Assembly (NCBI RefSeq): GCF_014650995.1
Contig: NZ_BMWA01000006.1
Coordinates: forward strand, 186,891-250,890
Length of the DNA stretch: 64,000 nt
Source: Streptomyces viridiviolaceus
GTDB lineage: Bacteria; Actinomycetota; Actinomycetes; Streptomycetales; Streptomycetaceae
Direction of reading: 5' to 3'
This document shows positions 24,510 to 33,476 of the stretch, one piece after another. The notes beneath the pieces were generated by a model, which had not been told where the DNA came from, made no database searches, and saw nothing but the letters and a program-made list of their open reading frames with translations. Made by a program: the position numbers and the translations under genes. Position 1 is the stretch's first letter. Each line of letters begins with the position of its first letter.

Positions 24510-25493
24510 TCACCCGACCCAGTGAACGCCGCGGGGGCCGCGGCCGTGTCGGCCGGATCGGAGCAGGAACCAGCCGTGCCCGAGGTACCAGTGGCCACCC
24601 GCGCGCAGATGGTCCCCGACGGCGCGCTCCACCGAAGTGCGCCGTGGCAGGCTCTCGGCCGCCAGGCACGGGTTGCCGAACACGAACCGTACGGCCTCGG
24701 CGTCGTCGGGTCCCGTGTCCGCCCGGGCCACCCGGAAGCGCTCCTGGAAGCGGACGATGTTGGAGTCGGCGGGCAGGTGGTCCTTCAGCTGGGGGTCGAG
24801 CAGCCAGGAGTGGCAGGTCGCGGCCCGGTACGGTTCCTCGGGGAAGTGCCGCGGGAAGAACTCCCGGGCGAGCGCGAGGGAGCGGTCGCAGGCGCCCGGT
24901 GACAAGGGCCCGCGGAAGTCGGGGATGTGCAGGGTCAGACAGGGCTCTCCCGGCACGGCGTCCAGCCCGGCCGACCTCAGCACCGGTGCCGTGCGCTGCC
25001 CGATCCGTGCCCGCTCGAACTGCAGACGCCCCAGCTGGTAGATCTCCCCGCGGAAGTGGTGCGCGAGCCACCCCGGTGCCTGCACCCCTCCCGTACCGTG
25101 CCGCCGGCGGTGGCCCGCCATGTTCCGGCCCAGGTCGGCGAGGGTGTGCCGGGTGACGTCGGCCGGAACGCCGCGCTCGCGGTGGTAGGCGCGCGTGTGC
25201 GGCAGCGCCGCGACGAACACATAGGCGGCGAAGTAGGCACCCAGCGCTGACGGCGCCTCGGCCAGGCGCTCGCCGAACCGGTCCGGGCCACTCGTTGATC
25301 CGCCGACCTCACCGAGGCCGCGCACCAGTTCCTGGACGCACTCCTCCAGGAGCCGCACGGTCCCGGCATCCCCCGTGACCGCCCGGCGCAGCCCGACCAG
25401 TGTGTTGATGTCCTCGTGCGGTACGGCGAGGTCCAGAAGGACCTCGGGCAGGTCGTCGGCGTCCGGCAGCACGTCCCTTTCCCCCTCTTCCAT
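24510..25493 (-). CDS. Acyltransferase-domain protein (N-acyltransferase N-terminal plus GNAT-like C-terminal)
   Basis: About 327 aa from the ATG at 25493, directly behind GGAGGAGTC. It matches the two-part actinobacterial family with a helical N-terminal domain and a GNAT-like C-terminal domain: LTLHIPDFRGPLSPGACDRSL, then CHSWLLDPQLKDHLPADSNIVRFQ. The CHSWLLDP.L....P.SNI.RFQ string is, in my memory, diagnostic. Substrates are not established. A short-chain acyl transfer to a small molecule is the usual database reading. Confidence 0.82.
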   Translation of the reverse strand: MEEGERDVLPDADDLPEVLLDLAVPHEDINTLVGLRRAVTGDAGTVRLLEECVQELVRGLGEVGGSTSGPDRFGERLAEAPSALGAYFAAYVFVAALPHTRAYHRERGVPADVTRHTLADLGRNMAGHRRRHGTGGVQAPGWLAHHFRGEIYQLGRLQFERARIGQRTAPVLRSAGLDAVPGEPCLTLHIPDFRGPLSPGACDRSLALAREFFPRHFPEEPYRAATCHSWLLDPQLKDHLPADSNIVRFQERFRVARADTGPDDAEAVRFVFGNPCLAAESLPRRTSVERAVGDHLRAGGHWYLGHGWFLLRSGRHGRGPRGVHWVG

Positions 25494-25587
25494 GACTCCT
25501 CCTCGATGTCCCGTCCTGACGGCACCCGGTCTGTCCTGGTGACCGTCCGCGGCGAGGAGTACGTTTCCCACAGGAGATGGTGACCCG

Positions 25588-25851
25588 ATGCGTACGGGCA
25601 GTGAACCGGCGACCGCGCGCAGTGCCCTGCGGGCGCGTTTCTGGCTGAGTGTGTGGGGCCTGGTCTGGGCGGTCATCGGGACCACGGCCTTCGCCCTCGC
25701 CGGGCGTCCCGGCTGGGCCGCCGCCTGCGGCGTGCTGTGGCTGGTCGTCACGATCGACATGGCCGTGATCCTCCGGCACATCCGCCAGGGCCCGCACTAC
25801 CAGCCCGGCCGCGGCATCCCGCCGTACCGGCCGCCGCGGAACCGGCCGTAG
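25588..25851 (+). CDS. DUF6343-family small membrane protein
   Basis: This 87-aa protein has the N-terminal RTGSEPATARSALRARFWLS motif, two hydrophobic helices (about 18-40 and 45-63) and a charged, Pro-rich cytoplasmic tail (RHIRQGPHYQPGRGIPPYRP). The pattern matches the Streptomyces DUF6343 family of unknown role. The ATG at 25588 follows AGGAG at a long spacing. Divergent from the acyltransferase. Confidence 0.8.
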   Translation: MRTGSEPATARSALRARFWLSVWGLVWAVIGTTAFALAGRPGWAAACGVLWLVVTIDMAVILRHIRQGPHYQPGRGIPPYRPPRNRP

Positions 25852-25880
25852 GCCCCGGGGCTCCGACGCGGCCGGCGCGC

Positions 25881-26261
25881 TCAGGAGTCGAACCGCGCCT
25901 GCTCGAGGTACTGCGGGTTGGGGTCCAGGGCCGCCGCCAGACGGAAGTGGCGCCTGGCCTGGTCGGGGCGCCCCTGGCGCTCGTAGGTGCGGGCGAGTGC
26001 GAAGTGGGCGAACGCGTTGTCCGGTTCGCGCTCCAGGACGACGGTGAACTCCAGCTCGGCGGGTCTCAGTTGCGCCGCCGCGAAGAAGGCACGCGCGCGC
26101 AGCAGGCGCGCGGCGGTGTTCTCCGGGTGCGCGGCGATGACGCCGTCGAGCAGCTTCACCGCGCCCCGCGGGTCCCGCGCCGCGAGCAGTTGCTCGGCGG
26201 CACGGAAGTCGATGACGTCCGTCTCCGGAGTACGTCCGGTCGAACCGCTGGTCTCGGGCAC
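25881..26261 (-). CDS. Tetratricopeptide-repeat protein
   Basis: About 126 aa from GTG 26261, preceded by GGAAGGAC; a further upstream TTG (26294) lacks a site. Three tandem TPR units are visible: AAEQLLAARDPRGAVKLLDG, AARLLRARAFFAAAQLRPAE and AFAHFALARTYERQGRPDQA. TPRs bind peptides or partner proteins. It lies just downstream of coaE, also on the minus strand, about 100 bp apart. Confidence 0.85.
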   Translation of the reverse strand: MPETSGSTGRTPETDVIDFRAAEQLLAARDPRGAVKLLDGVIAAHPENTAARLLRARAFFAAAQLRPAELEFTVVLEREPDNAFAHFALARTYERQGRPDQARRHFRLAAALDPNPQYLEQARFDS

Positions 26262-26341
26262 GGGTAGAGTCCTTCCCTCGCTGGACGCGTTCAACGCCCG
26301 CGCGGACGTGGCTATTCCTGGGACGGCCGGGCGGCACGGCG

Positions 26342-26381
26342 CTCAGCGGGACTCGTGCGCCCTCAGTGGGACTCGTGCGCC
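26342..26381. repeat. 20-bp tandem duplication at the 3' end of coaE
   Basis: Two copies of a 20-bp unit (26342-26361 and 26362-26381, one mismatch) are contiguous. The second holds the last codons and TGA of coaE; the first repeats the same end outside the gene. The unit length is not a multiple of three. Confidence 0.8.
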
Positions 26382-26968
26382 CTGCGGGCCAGGTCGGCCC
26401 ACACCTCCTTCACGCGGCGCCGCAGCTCCTCCAGCGGTACGTCGTTGTCGATGACGACGTCCGCGATCTCCCGGCGCTGCTCGCGCGTCGCCTGGGCGGC
26501 CATGCGCGCGCGTGCGTCCTGCTCGGTCATGCCGCGCAGCCGTACCAGCCGGTCGAGCTGGGTGGCGGGGGCGGCGTCGACGACGATCACCAGGTCGTAC
26601 AGGGGCGCCAGGCCGTTCTCCGTGAGGAGCGGGACGTCGTGGACGACCACGGCGTCCTCGGCCGCGGCCTCTTCGAGTTCGCGGGAGCGGGCGCCGACCA
26701 GGGGGTGCACGATCGAGTTCAGCACGGCCAGCTTCTCCGGGTCGGCGAACACGATCGAACCCAGCTTGGGCCGGTCGAGGCCGCCGTCCTCGGCGAGCAC
26801 GTCCTCACCGAACGCCTCCACGACCGCGGCGAGTCCCGCGGTCCCCGGTGCGACGACCTCGCGCGCGATCCGGTCCGCGTCGATCAGTACGGCCCCGCAC
26901 TCGACGAGCAGCCGTGACACCTCGCTCTTGCCGGCGCCGATCCCGCCGGTCAGGCCCACCTTCAGCAT
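26363..26968 (-). CDS. coaE: Dephospho-CoA kinase
   Basis: This 201-aa enzyme catalyses the last step of coenzyme A synthesis, phosphorylating dephospho-CoA with ATP. The P-loop [17 protein letters not shown] is at residues 5-21, followed by [13 protein letters not shown], the HPLVGARS segment and [16 protein letters not shown]. Length and layout match the family. The ATG at 26968 lies 57 bp after the PAC2 gene's stop, so they may share a transcript running from PAC2 through coaE to the TPR gene. Confidence 0.95.
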   Translation of the reverse strand: MLKVGLTGGIGAGKSEVSRLLVECGAVLIDADRIAREVVAPGTAGLAAVVEAFGEDVLAEDGGLDRPKLGSIVFADPEKLAVLNSIVHPLVGARSRELEEAAAEDAVVVHDVPLLTENGLAPLYDLVIVVDAAPATQLDRLVRLRGMTEQDARARMAAQATREQRREIADVVIDNDVPLEELRRRVKEVWADLARRAHESH

Positions 26969-27025
26969 GAGCGGAAGCTTAGGCCCTGCCGGTGACGCGA
27001 CGGCCGACAGGGCACCTGGCGGGCG

Positions 27026-27964
27026 TCAGCCGTCGCCCTCCCGTTCCGCGAGGAACCGCTCGAACTCGCGCCCGATCTCGTCCGCCGACGGGATCTCGAC
27101 CGGCTCGGCGAGCATGTTGCCCCGGGTCTCGGCGCCCGCGGCGGCGTCGTACTGGTGCTCCAGGCCCTGGACGAGCGCGGTGAGTTCCTCGTCGCCCTCC
27201 TGGACCTGCCGGTCGATCTCGGTCTGGGTGCGGTGCGCGTCCGTGCGCAGGGAGTGCGCGACGCCGGGCAGGACCAGTCCGGTGGCCGCCGTGATGGCCT
27301 CCAGCACGGTCAGGGCCGCGTCCGGGTACGGAGAGCGGGCGATGTAGTGCGGCACGTGGGCGGCGACGCCCAGGACGTCGTGGCCGGCCTGCAGGAGCCG
27401 GTACTCGACGAGGGCCTCCGCGCTGCCGGGCACCTGGGCCTCCTCGAACGGGCTGCGGTGGCCCGGGACGAGGTCGGTGCGGTTGCCGTGCGGCGTGATG
27501 CCGACGGGGCGGGTGTGGGGGACGCCCATGGGGATCCCGTGGAAGTTCACGGAGAGGCGGACGCCGAGCCGCTCCACGATCTGCCGCACGGCCGCGGCGA
27601 AGCGCTCCCACTCGACGTCCGGCTCGGGACCCGACAGCAGCAGGAAGGGCGCTCCGGTGGCGTCCTGGACGATCCGCACCTCGATGGTGGGTTCCTCGTA
27701 GCCGGTCCAGGTGTCGCGCTGGAAGGTCAGCAGCGGCCGACGGGCCCGGTAGTCCACGAGCCGGTCGTGGTCGAAGCGGGCGACGACCTGGTGGGGCAGC
27801 GAGTCGAGCAACTGGTCGACGATCTGGTCACCGGTCTCACCGGCGTCGATGTATCCGTCGAAGTGGTAGAGCATGACCAGACCGGCCGACTCCTGGGCGA
27901 GCGCCATGTCGACGACGGCCAGGCCCTTCGGCTCCCATGCGTACAAACCCTGCGGATCAAGCAC
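27026..27964 (-). CDS. PAC2-family (proteasome assembly chaperone-like) protein
   Basis: This 312-aa protein of the PAC2 family starts at GTG 27964. It has an [22 protein letters not shown] motif near the N-terminus, [15 protein letters not shown] in the centre and a [16 protein letters not shown] region, all typical of actinobacterial PAC2 proteins. The fold resembles purine nucleoside phosphorylase; eukaryotic relatives assist 20S proteasome assembly. Streptomyces has proteasomes, so a link is attractive but unproven. A coiled, acidic C-terminus closes the protein. Confidence 0.88.
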   Translation of the reverse strand: MLDPQGLYAWEPKGLAVVDMALAQESAGLVMLYHFDGYIDAGETGDQIVDQLLDSLPHQVVARFDHDRLVDYRARRPLLTFQRDTWTGYEEPTIEVRIVQDATGAPFLLLSGPEPDVEWERFAAAVRQIVERLGVRLSVNFHGIPMGVPHTRPVGITPHGNRTDLVPGHRSPFEEAQVPGSAEALVEYRLLQAGHDVLGVAAHVPHYIARSPYPDAALTVLEAITAATGLVLPGVAHSLRTDAHRTQTEIDRQVQEGDEELTALVQGLEHQYDAAAGAETRGNMLAEPVEIPSADEIGREFERFLAEREGDG

Positions 27965-28101
27965 AGTGACCGCTCCCCTCCTCGTGTTCGCTACTCACAA
28001 CACGTGCCCTGGCCGGGGCATTCCCGCGCGGGCCCTTGATCAGGCTTCCTGACCGCGGTCGCCGTACCGCCGAGGTCGCCGACCGGTCTGCCGGGGGAAC
28101 G

Positions 28102-28138
28102 CCGAGGGCCCGCACCCGGGAAGGGTGCGGGCCCTCGG
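28102..28138 (-). terminator. rpsA terminator
   Basis: A 16-bp perfect stem (ccgagggcccgcaccc at 28102-28117 with 28123-28138) and 5-nt loop lie 45 bp downstream of the rpsA stop. This is one of the strongest hairpins in the window and fits a highly expressed ribosomal gene. Confidence 0.9.
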
Positions 28139-28182
28139 TTCACGAGCTACCGCTCGATGAGGAGCTCCTGCTCAGCGTGCGC

Positions 28183-29673
28183 TCAGCTCTGGCCGCCGGC
28201 CAGCTTCTCGCGCAGCGCGGCCAGCGCCTCGTCCGACGCCAGGGCGCCGGACTGGTCGCCGCCCTCGGAGGAGTACGAACCGCCGGACGCGGCCGGAGCG
28301 GCGGCCTCGCCACCCTCGGCAGCGGCCTGGGCGTCCGCCTCGCGGGACTTGATGACCTGCGCCTGGTGCTGCTCGAAGCGCTGCTGCGCCTCGGCGTACT
28401 GGCGCTCCCACTCCTCGCGCTGCTTCTCGTAGCCCTCGAGCCAGTCGTTGGTCTCGGGGTCGAAGCCCTCGGGGTAGATGTAGTTGCCCTGGTCGTCGTA
28501 GGACGCGGCCATGCCGTACAGGGTCGGGTCGAACTCGACCGCCGTCGGGTCGGCACCGAAGGACTCGTTGGCCTGCTTCAGCGAGAGGCTGATGCGACGG
28601 CGCTCGAGGTCGATGTCGATGACCTTGACGAAGATCTCGTCGTTGACCTGGACGACCTGCTCCGGGATCTCCACGTGGCGCTCGGCCAGCTCGGAGATGT
28701 GGACCAGACCCTCGATGCCCTCGTCCACGCGGACGAACGCACCGAACGGAACCAGCTTCGTGACCTTGCCGGGCACGACCTGGCCGATCTGGTGGGTGCG
28801 GGCGAACTGCTGCCACGGGTCTTCCTGGGTCGCCTTCAGCGACAGGGAGACGCGCTCGCGGTCCATGTCGACGTCGAGGACCTCGACGGTGACCTCCTGG
28901 CCGACCTCGACGACCTCGGACGGGTGGTCGATGTGCTTCCAGGACAGCTCGGAGACGTGGACCAGACCGTCGACGCCACCCAGGTCCACGAAGGCACCGA
29001 AGTTGACGATCGAGGAGACCACACCGGAGCGGACCTGACCCTTCTGGAGGGTCGTGAGGAACGTCTGGCGGACCTCGGACTGGGTCTGCTCCAGCCAGGC
29101 ACGGCGGGACAGGACCACGTTGTTGCGGTTCTTGTCCAGCTCGATGATCTTCGCCTCGAGCTCCTTGCCCACGTAGGGCTGGAGGTCGCGGACGCGGCGC
29201 ATCTCGACCAGGGAGGCCGGAAGGAAGCCGCGGAGGCCGATGTCGAGGATGAGACCACCCTTGACGACCTCGATGACGGTACCGGTGACGATGCCGTCCT
29301 CTTCCTTGATCTTCTCGATGGTGCCCCAGGCACGCTCGTACTGTGCGCGCTTCTTCGAGAGGATCAGGCGGCCTTCCTTGTCCTCCTTCTGGAGGACCAG
29401 GGCCTCGATCTCGTCGCCGACGGCGACGACCTCGTTCGGGTCGACGTCGTGCTTGATCGAGAGCTCGCGGCTCGGGATGACACCTTCGGTCTTGTAACCG
29501 ATGTCGAGCAGGACCTCGTCCCGGTCGACCTTCACGATGACGCCGTCGACGATGTCGCCGTCGTTGAAGTACTTGATCGTCTCGTCGATCGCTGCGAGGA
29601 AGGCTTCCTCGTTACCGATGTCGTTGACCGCTACCTGCGGGGTGGTGGCGGTGGTCTCGGTGCTGCTCGTCAT
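28183..29673 (-). CDS. rpsA: 30S ribosomal protein S1
   Basis: This 496-aa protein has four consecutive S1/OB-fold domains (about 36-105, 122-187, 208-276 and 293-363). The third and fourth show the classic repeats GVVSSIVNFGAFVDLGGVDG and KVTKLVPFGAFVRVDEGIEG with VHISELAERHVE. An acidic Gln/Glu-rich helix and a Gly/Ser-rich tail follow. Actinobacterial S1 has four domains instead of the six in E. coli. It helps mRNA engage the 30S subunit. Expression is likely high: a consensus-like promoter, a roughly 195-nt leader and a strong terminator are present. Confidence 0.98.
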   Translation of the reverse strand: MTSSTETTATTPQVAVNDIGNEEAFLAAIDETIKYFNDGDIVDGVIVKVDRDEVLLDIGYKTEGVIPSRELSIKHDVDPNEVVAVGDEIEALVLQKEDKEGRLILSKKRAQYERAWGTIEKIKEEDGIVTGTVIEVVKGGLILDIGLRGFLPASLVEMRRVRDLQPYVGKELEAKIIELDKNRNNVVLSRRAWLEQTQSEVRQTFLTTLQKGQVRSGVVSSIVNFGAFVDLGGVDGLVHVSELSWKHIDHPSEVVEVGQEVTVEVLDVDMDRERVSLSLKATQEDPWQQFARTHQIGQVVPGKVTKLVPFGAFVRVDEGIEGLVHISELAERHVEIPEQVVQVNDEIFVKVIDIDLERRRISLSLKQANESFGADPTAVEFDPTLYGMAASYDDQGNYIYPEGFDPETNDWLEGYEKQREEWERQYAEAQQRFEQHQAQVIKSREADAQAAAEGGEAAAPAASGGSYSSEGGDQSGALASDEALAALREKLAGGQS

Positions 29674-29868
29674 GTGGGAAAGGGCTCCGGTACGGACATT
29701 GAAGTCGTAGGTACTGCTTACGCCGGGAGCCCGTTTCGCTCTGCAGAAGCCGGACAGCCAAGGAAGCGCCCCACCAGCGAAAACCAGTGATACGCCTCGA
29801 CAACCGAGGGGACATACAACAGATGCGAGCGCAGCCTGCTACGTCTGAGGTGCGCAGGCCCGCAGCGC
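29674..29868 (-). other. Long 5' leader of rpsA
   Basis: If transcription begins about 7 bp after the -10 element at 29876-29881, the rpsA mRNA has an untranslated leader of roughly 195 nt. In E. coli S1 controls its own leader; a similar role here is inference. I see no known riboswitch or a small upstream ORF with a good ribosome site. Confidence 0.45.
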
Positions 29869-29875
29869 AACTTGT

Positions 29876-29904
29876 AGCATACGGGGGCAGCCGGGCAGGG
29901 TCAA
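29876..29904 (-). promoter_or_regulatory. σ70-type promoter of rpsA
   Basis: On the minus strand TTGACC (29899-29904), a 17-bp spacer and TATGCT (29876-29881) match the HrdB consensus well. It points at rpsA. Confidence 0.75.
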
Positions 29905-29994
29905 TGCGCGAAGCCGCACACCCGGGGCGGATCACCGCATTCCCGGCACAAGAGCCGTCTCCCGAGGCCACGCGGACCCCTCGGCGTCCCCTCC

Positions 29995-30864
29995 GTGGCA
30001 CCCGGGAAAGGCTGTACGGAGAGCCCGCAGACTAGTACGAGGGAGCCGGTCATCCAAGAGCCCGAAACGACCGCAGAACCGGAGGCCACCCGGCGTGCCG
30101 CCGGCGTCACGGAGAGCGCCCGCGCCAACCGCGGCTGGTGGGACCGGAACGCGGACGAGTACCAGACCGAGCACGGCACCTTCCTCGGCGACGACCGCTT
30201 CGTGTGGTGTCCCGAGGGCCTGGACGAGGTGGAGGCCGAGCTGCTCGGCCCCACGGAGGAGCTGAAGGGCAAGGACGTCCTGGAGATCGGCGCCGGCGCC
30301 GCCCAGTGCTCGCGCTGGCTGGTCCGCCAGGGTGCCCGCCCGGTGGCCCTGGACCTCTCCCACCGCCAGCTCCAGCACGCGCTGCGGATCGGCGGCGCCT
30401 TCCCCCTGGTGCAGGCGGACGCGGCCGTGCTGCCGTTCGCGGACGGCTCCTTCGACCTGGCCTGCTCGGCGTACGGGGCGCTGCCCTTCGTCGCCGACCC
30501 GCGGCTGGTGCTGCGCGAGGTGCGCCGGGTGCTGCGCCCCGGGGGCCGCTTCGTCTTCTCCGTCACGCATCCCGTCCGCTGGGCGTTCCCGGACGAGCCC
30601 GGTCCCGAGGGGCTGTCGGTGTCCGCCTCCTACTTCGACCGCACGCCGTACGTCGAGCAGGACGAGGAGGGCCTCGCCGTGTACGTCGAGCACCACCGGA
30701 CGCTCGGCGACCGGGTCCGGGACGTCGTGACGTCCGGGTTCCGGCTGGTGGACCTGGTGGAGCCGGAGTGGCCGGACTGGAACACCTCCGAGTGGGGCGG
30801 CTGGTCGCCGCTGCGCGGGCACCTGATCCCCGGAACGGCGATCTTCGTGTGCGAGCGCGACTGA
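29995..30864 (+). CDS. Class I SAM-dependent methyltransferase (UbiE-like)
   Basis: A methyltransferase with motif I DVLEIGAGAAQCSRWL, motif II PVALDLSHRQLQHA, DAAVLPFADGSFDLACSAYG and VLRPGGRFVFSVTHPVRW, close to UbiE/Methyltransf_11 enzymes. The only canonical in-frame start I find is GTG 29995, which lacks a ribosome site. A good Shine-Dalgarno sequence (GAGGGAG at 30039-30045) lies inside the frame but no ATG/GTG/TTG follows it. So the N-terminal 36 residues are doubtful. Substrate unknown; divergent from rpsA. Confidence 0.85.
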   Translation: MAPGKGCTESPQTSTREPVIQEPETTAEPEATRRAAGVTESARANRGWWDRNADEYQTEHGTFLGDDRFVWCPEGLDEVEAELLGPTEELKGKDVLEIGAGAAQCSRWLVRQGARPVALDLSHRQLQHALRIGGAFPLVQADAAVLPFADGSFDLACSAYGALPFVADPRLVLREVRRVLRPGGRFVFSVTHPVRWAFPDEPGPEGLSVSASYFDRTPYVEQDEEGLAVYVEHHRTLGDRVRDVVTSGFRLVDLVEPEWPDWNTSEWGGWSPLRGHLIPGTAIFVCERD

Positions 30865-30943
30865 TTCCCCTCCGCGCACACTTCCTCCCGTTGCGCGCAC
30901 GCGTGCGTGAAGGGTCGTTCCACCGGCGTACGACACTGGGGAC

Positions 30944-33436
30944 GTGATCCGTTTCGACGCCCTGGACGCCCTGCCCGTACGCGGTGCCCTGCCCGCTCTG
31001 CACGATGCCCTGGAAGGCCGTGGCACCGCGGTTCTCGTCGCGCCGCCCGGCACCGGCAAGACGACGCTGGTGCCGCTCGCGCTGGCCGGGCTGCTGGGTG
31101 AGGGTCCGGCGCGGCGCGTGGTCGTCGCGGAGCCGCGGCGGATCGCGGCGCGGGCGGCGGCCCGGCGCATGGCGTGGCTGCTGGGCGAGCAGCCCGGCGG
31201 GAGCGTCGGGTACACCGTGCGCGGGGAGCGGGTCGTCGGGCGGCACACGCGCGTGGAGGTCGTCACGACCGGCGTGCTCCTGCAGCGGCTGCAGCGGGAC
31301 CAGGAACTGGCCGGGGTGGACGCCGTGCTCCTCGACGAGTGCCACGAGCGGCATCTGGACGCGGACACGACGGCGGCGTTCCTGTGGGACGTGCGGCAGG
31401 CGCTGCGGCCGGACCTGCGGCTGGTGGCGGCGTCGGCGACGACCGACGCGGAGGGCTGGGCCCGGCTCCTGGGCGGGGCGCCGGTGGTCGAGGCACAGGG
31501 CGTGTCGCATCCGGTGGAGGTGGTGTGGGCGCCGCCGGCGCGTCCGGTCCGGCCGCCGCACGGGCTGCGCGTGGACCCGGCGCTGCTGACGCACGTGGCC
31601 TCGGTGGTCCGGCGGGCGCTGGCCGAGCGCGACGGCGACGTGCTGTGTTTCCTGCCGGGCGTGGGGGAGATCGCCCGGGTCGCGGGGCAGCTGGGGGGTG
31701 TCGGGGACGTCGAGGTGCTCCAGGTGCACGGGCGCGCGCCTGCGGCCGTGCAGGACGCCGTGCTGGCGCCCGGGGAGCGGCGCCGGGTGGTGCTGGCGAC
31801 GTCGGTGGCCGAGTCGTCGCTGACGGTGCCGGGCGTACGGGTGGTGGTGGACGCGGGGCTGGCGCGGGAGCCTCGGGTGGATCACGCGCGCGGGCTGAGC
31901 GCGCTGACGACGGTACGGGCCTCGCGGGCGGCGGCACGGCAGCGGGCCGGGCGGGCGGGTCGCGAGGCGCCGGGTGCGGTGTACCGCTGCTGGACGGAGG
32001 CCGAGGACGCCCGCCTGCCGCGTTTCCCGGCTCCGGAGATCAAGGTGGCCGACCTGACGGCGTTCGCGCTGCAGGCGGCCTGCTGGGGCGACCCGGACGC
32101 GTCCGGGCTGGCCTTGCTGGACCCGCCGCCGGGCGGGGCGATGGCGGCGGCGCGGTCGGTGCTGGCCGCCGTGGGGGCGGTGGACTCCGCCGGACGGGCC
32201 ACCGAGCGGGGCGCGCGGCTGGCTCGGCTGGGGCTGCATCCCCGGTTGGGGCGGGCGTTGCTCGACGCGGGCGCTTCGGACCCGGTGGCCGAGGTGGTCG
32301 CTCTGCTCAGCGAGGAGCCGCCGCGGGAGTACGGGGACGATCTCGCCGCCGCGCTGCGGACCGCTCGGCGCGGGGGTGACGCCTACGGACCACGGTGGCG
32401 GACCGAGGTGCGGCGGCTGCGGGCCGCCGCGGAGGAGTCGGCGCGGCCCGCGGAAGGGCCCACCGAGGACCGCCTCGTGGGCCTGGTGGCCGCCCTCGCC
32501 TTCCCCGAGCGGGTGGCCAGGAAGGACGGCGGTTCGTATCTCATGGTCTCCGGGACCCGGGCGGAGCTGCCGGACGGGTCGGCGCTGCGCGGGGCGCCCT
32601 GGATCGCCGTCGCCGTGGCCGACCGGCCCGTCGGCAAGGGACACGCGCGCGTGCAGCTCGGTGCTGCCGTCGACGAGGCGACGGCCCGGCTCGCGGCGGG
32701 GGCGCTGCTGGCGGAACGGGACGAGGTGCACTGGGCCGACGGCGACGTCGTGGCCCGGCGGGTCGAGCGGCTGGGCGCCGTCGAGCTGGCGGTGCGGCCG
32801 CTGACCGGCGCCGACCCCGGCCTCGTACGGAGCGCACTGGTGGAGGGGCTGCGGCAGGAGGGGCTCGGGCTGCTGCGCTGGTCGGCGGATGCGGAGGTCC
32901 TGCGCCGGCGGCTCGCCTTCCTGCGCCTGCACCTCGGGGAGCCCTGGCCCGACGTCCGCGACGACGCGCTCCACGCGCGCGTGGACGAGTGGCTGGAGCC
33001 CGAGCTCGGCAGGGCCCGGCGGCGGGCCGACCTGGCGCGGATCGACGCCGGGCAGGCGCTGTCACGGCTGCTGCCCTGGGCCTCCGGCGACGCGGCGCGG
33101 CTCGACGAGCTCGCTCCGGAGCGGATCACCGTGCCCTCCGGGTCCCGGATCCGGATCGACTACGGCGACCCGGAGCGGCCGGTCCTGGCGGTGAAGCTGC
33201 AGGAGATGTTCGGACTCCAGCGGTCACCCGAGATCGCCGGGGTGCCGCTGGTCGTCCATCTCCTCTCCCCCGCCGGCCGTCCGGCCGCCGTCACCGCCGA
33301 CCTGGCCTCCTTCTGGAAGGACGGCTACAAGGGCGTACGGGCGGAGCTGCGCGGCCGGTATCCGAAGCATCCGTGGCCCGAGGACCCGGCCACCGCGGAG
33401 CCGACGCGGCACACCAAGGCGCGGCTGGGACGGTGA
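30944..33436 (+). CDS. hrpB: ATP-dependent RNA helicase HrpB
   Basis: This 830-aa DEAH/DExH-box helicase has Walker A APPGTGKTTLVPLALAG (about 33-49), the DECH box LLDECHERHLD, motif III SATTDAEG, motif VI ARQRAGRAGREAPG, a helicase-associated helical domain, and the HrpB C-terminal segment (SGSRIRIDYGDPERPVLAVK, then EMFGL near the end). HrpB is distinguished from HrpA by this C-terminal domain. Its RNA substrate is not known in actinobacteria. Two CACGCGCGCGTG palindromes (32642 and 32972) sit in the 3' half. Start GTG 30944. Confidence 0.94.
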   Translation: MIRFDALDALPVRGALPALHDALEGRGTAVLVAPPGTGKTTLVPLALAGLLGEGPARRVVVAEPRRIAARAAARRMAWLLGEQPGGSVGYTVRGERVVGRHTRVEVVTTGVLLQRLQRDQELAGVDAVLLDECHERHLDADTTAAFLWDVRQALRPDLRLVAASATTDAEGWARLLGGAPVVEAQGVSHPVEVVWAPPARPVRPPHGLRVDPALLTHVASVVRRALAERDGDVLCFLPGVGEIARVAGQLGGVGDVEVLQVHGRAPAAVQDAVLAPGERRRVVLATSVAESSLTVPGVRVVVDAGLAREPRVDHARGLSALTTVRASRAAARQRAGRAGREAPGAVYRCWTEAEDARLPRFPAPEIKVADLTAFALQAACWGDPDASGLALLDPPPGGAMAAARSVLAAVGAVDSAGRATERGARLARLGLHPRLGRALLDAGASDPVAEVVALLSEEPPREYGDDLAAALRTARRGGDAYGPRWRTEVRRLRAAAEESARPAEGPTEDRLVGLVAALAFPERVARKDGGSYLMVSGTRAELPDGSALRGAPWIAVAVADRPVGKGHARVQLGAAVDEATARLAAGALLAERDEVHWADGDVVARRVERLGAVELAVRPLTGADPGLVRSALVEGLRQEGLGLLRWSADAEVLRRRLAFLRLHLGEPWPDVRDDALHARVDEWLEPELGRARRRADLARIDAGQALSRLLPWASGDAARLDELAPERITVPSGSRIRIDYGDPERPVLAVKLQEMFGLQRSPEIAGVPLVVHLLSPAGRPAAVTADLASFWKDGYKGVRAELRGRYPKHPWPEDPATAEPTRHTKARLGR

Positions 33437-33464
33437 CCCGGTCCGGGTGCGACCCCGGACCGGG
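33437..33464. terminator. Bidirectional terminator after hrpB
   Basis: An 11-bp stem (33437-33447 with 33454-33464) and 6-nt loop begin right after the hrpB stop and lie 13 bp from the 3' end of the convergent transglycosylase gene. Confidence 0.7.
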
Positions 33465-33476
33465 GTCCGCGGAGGA

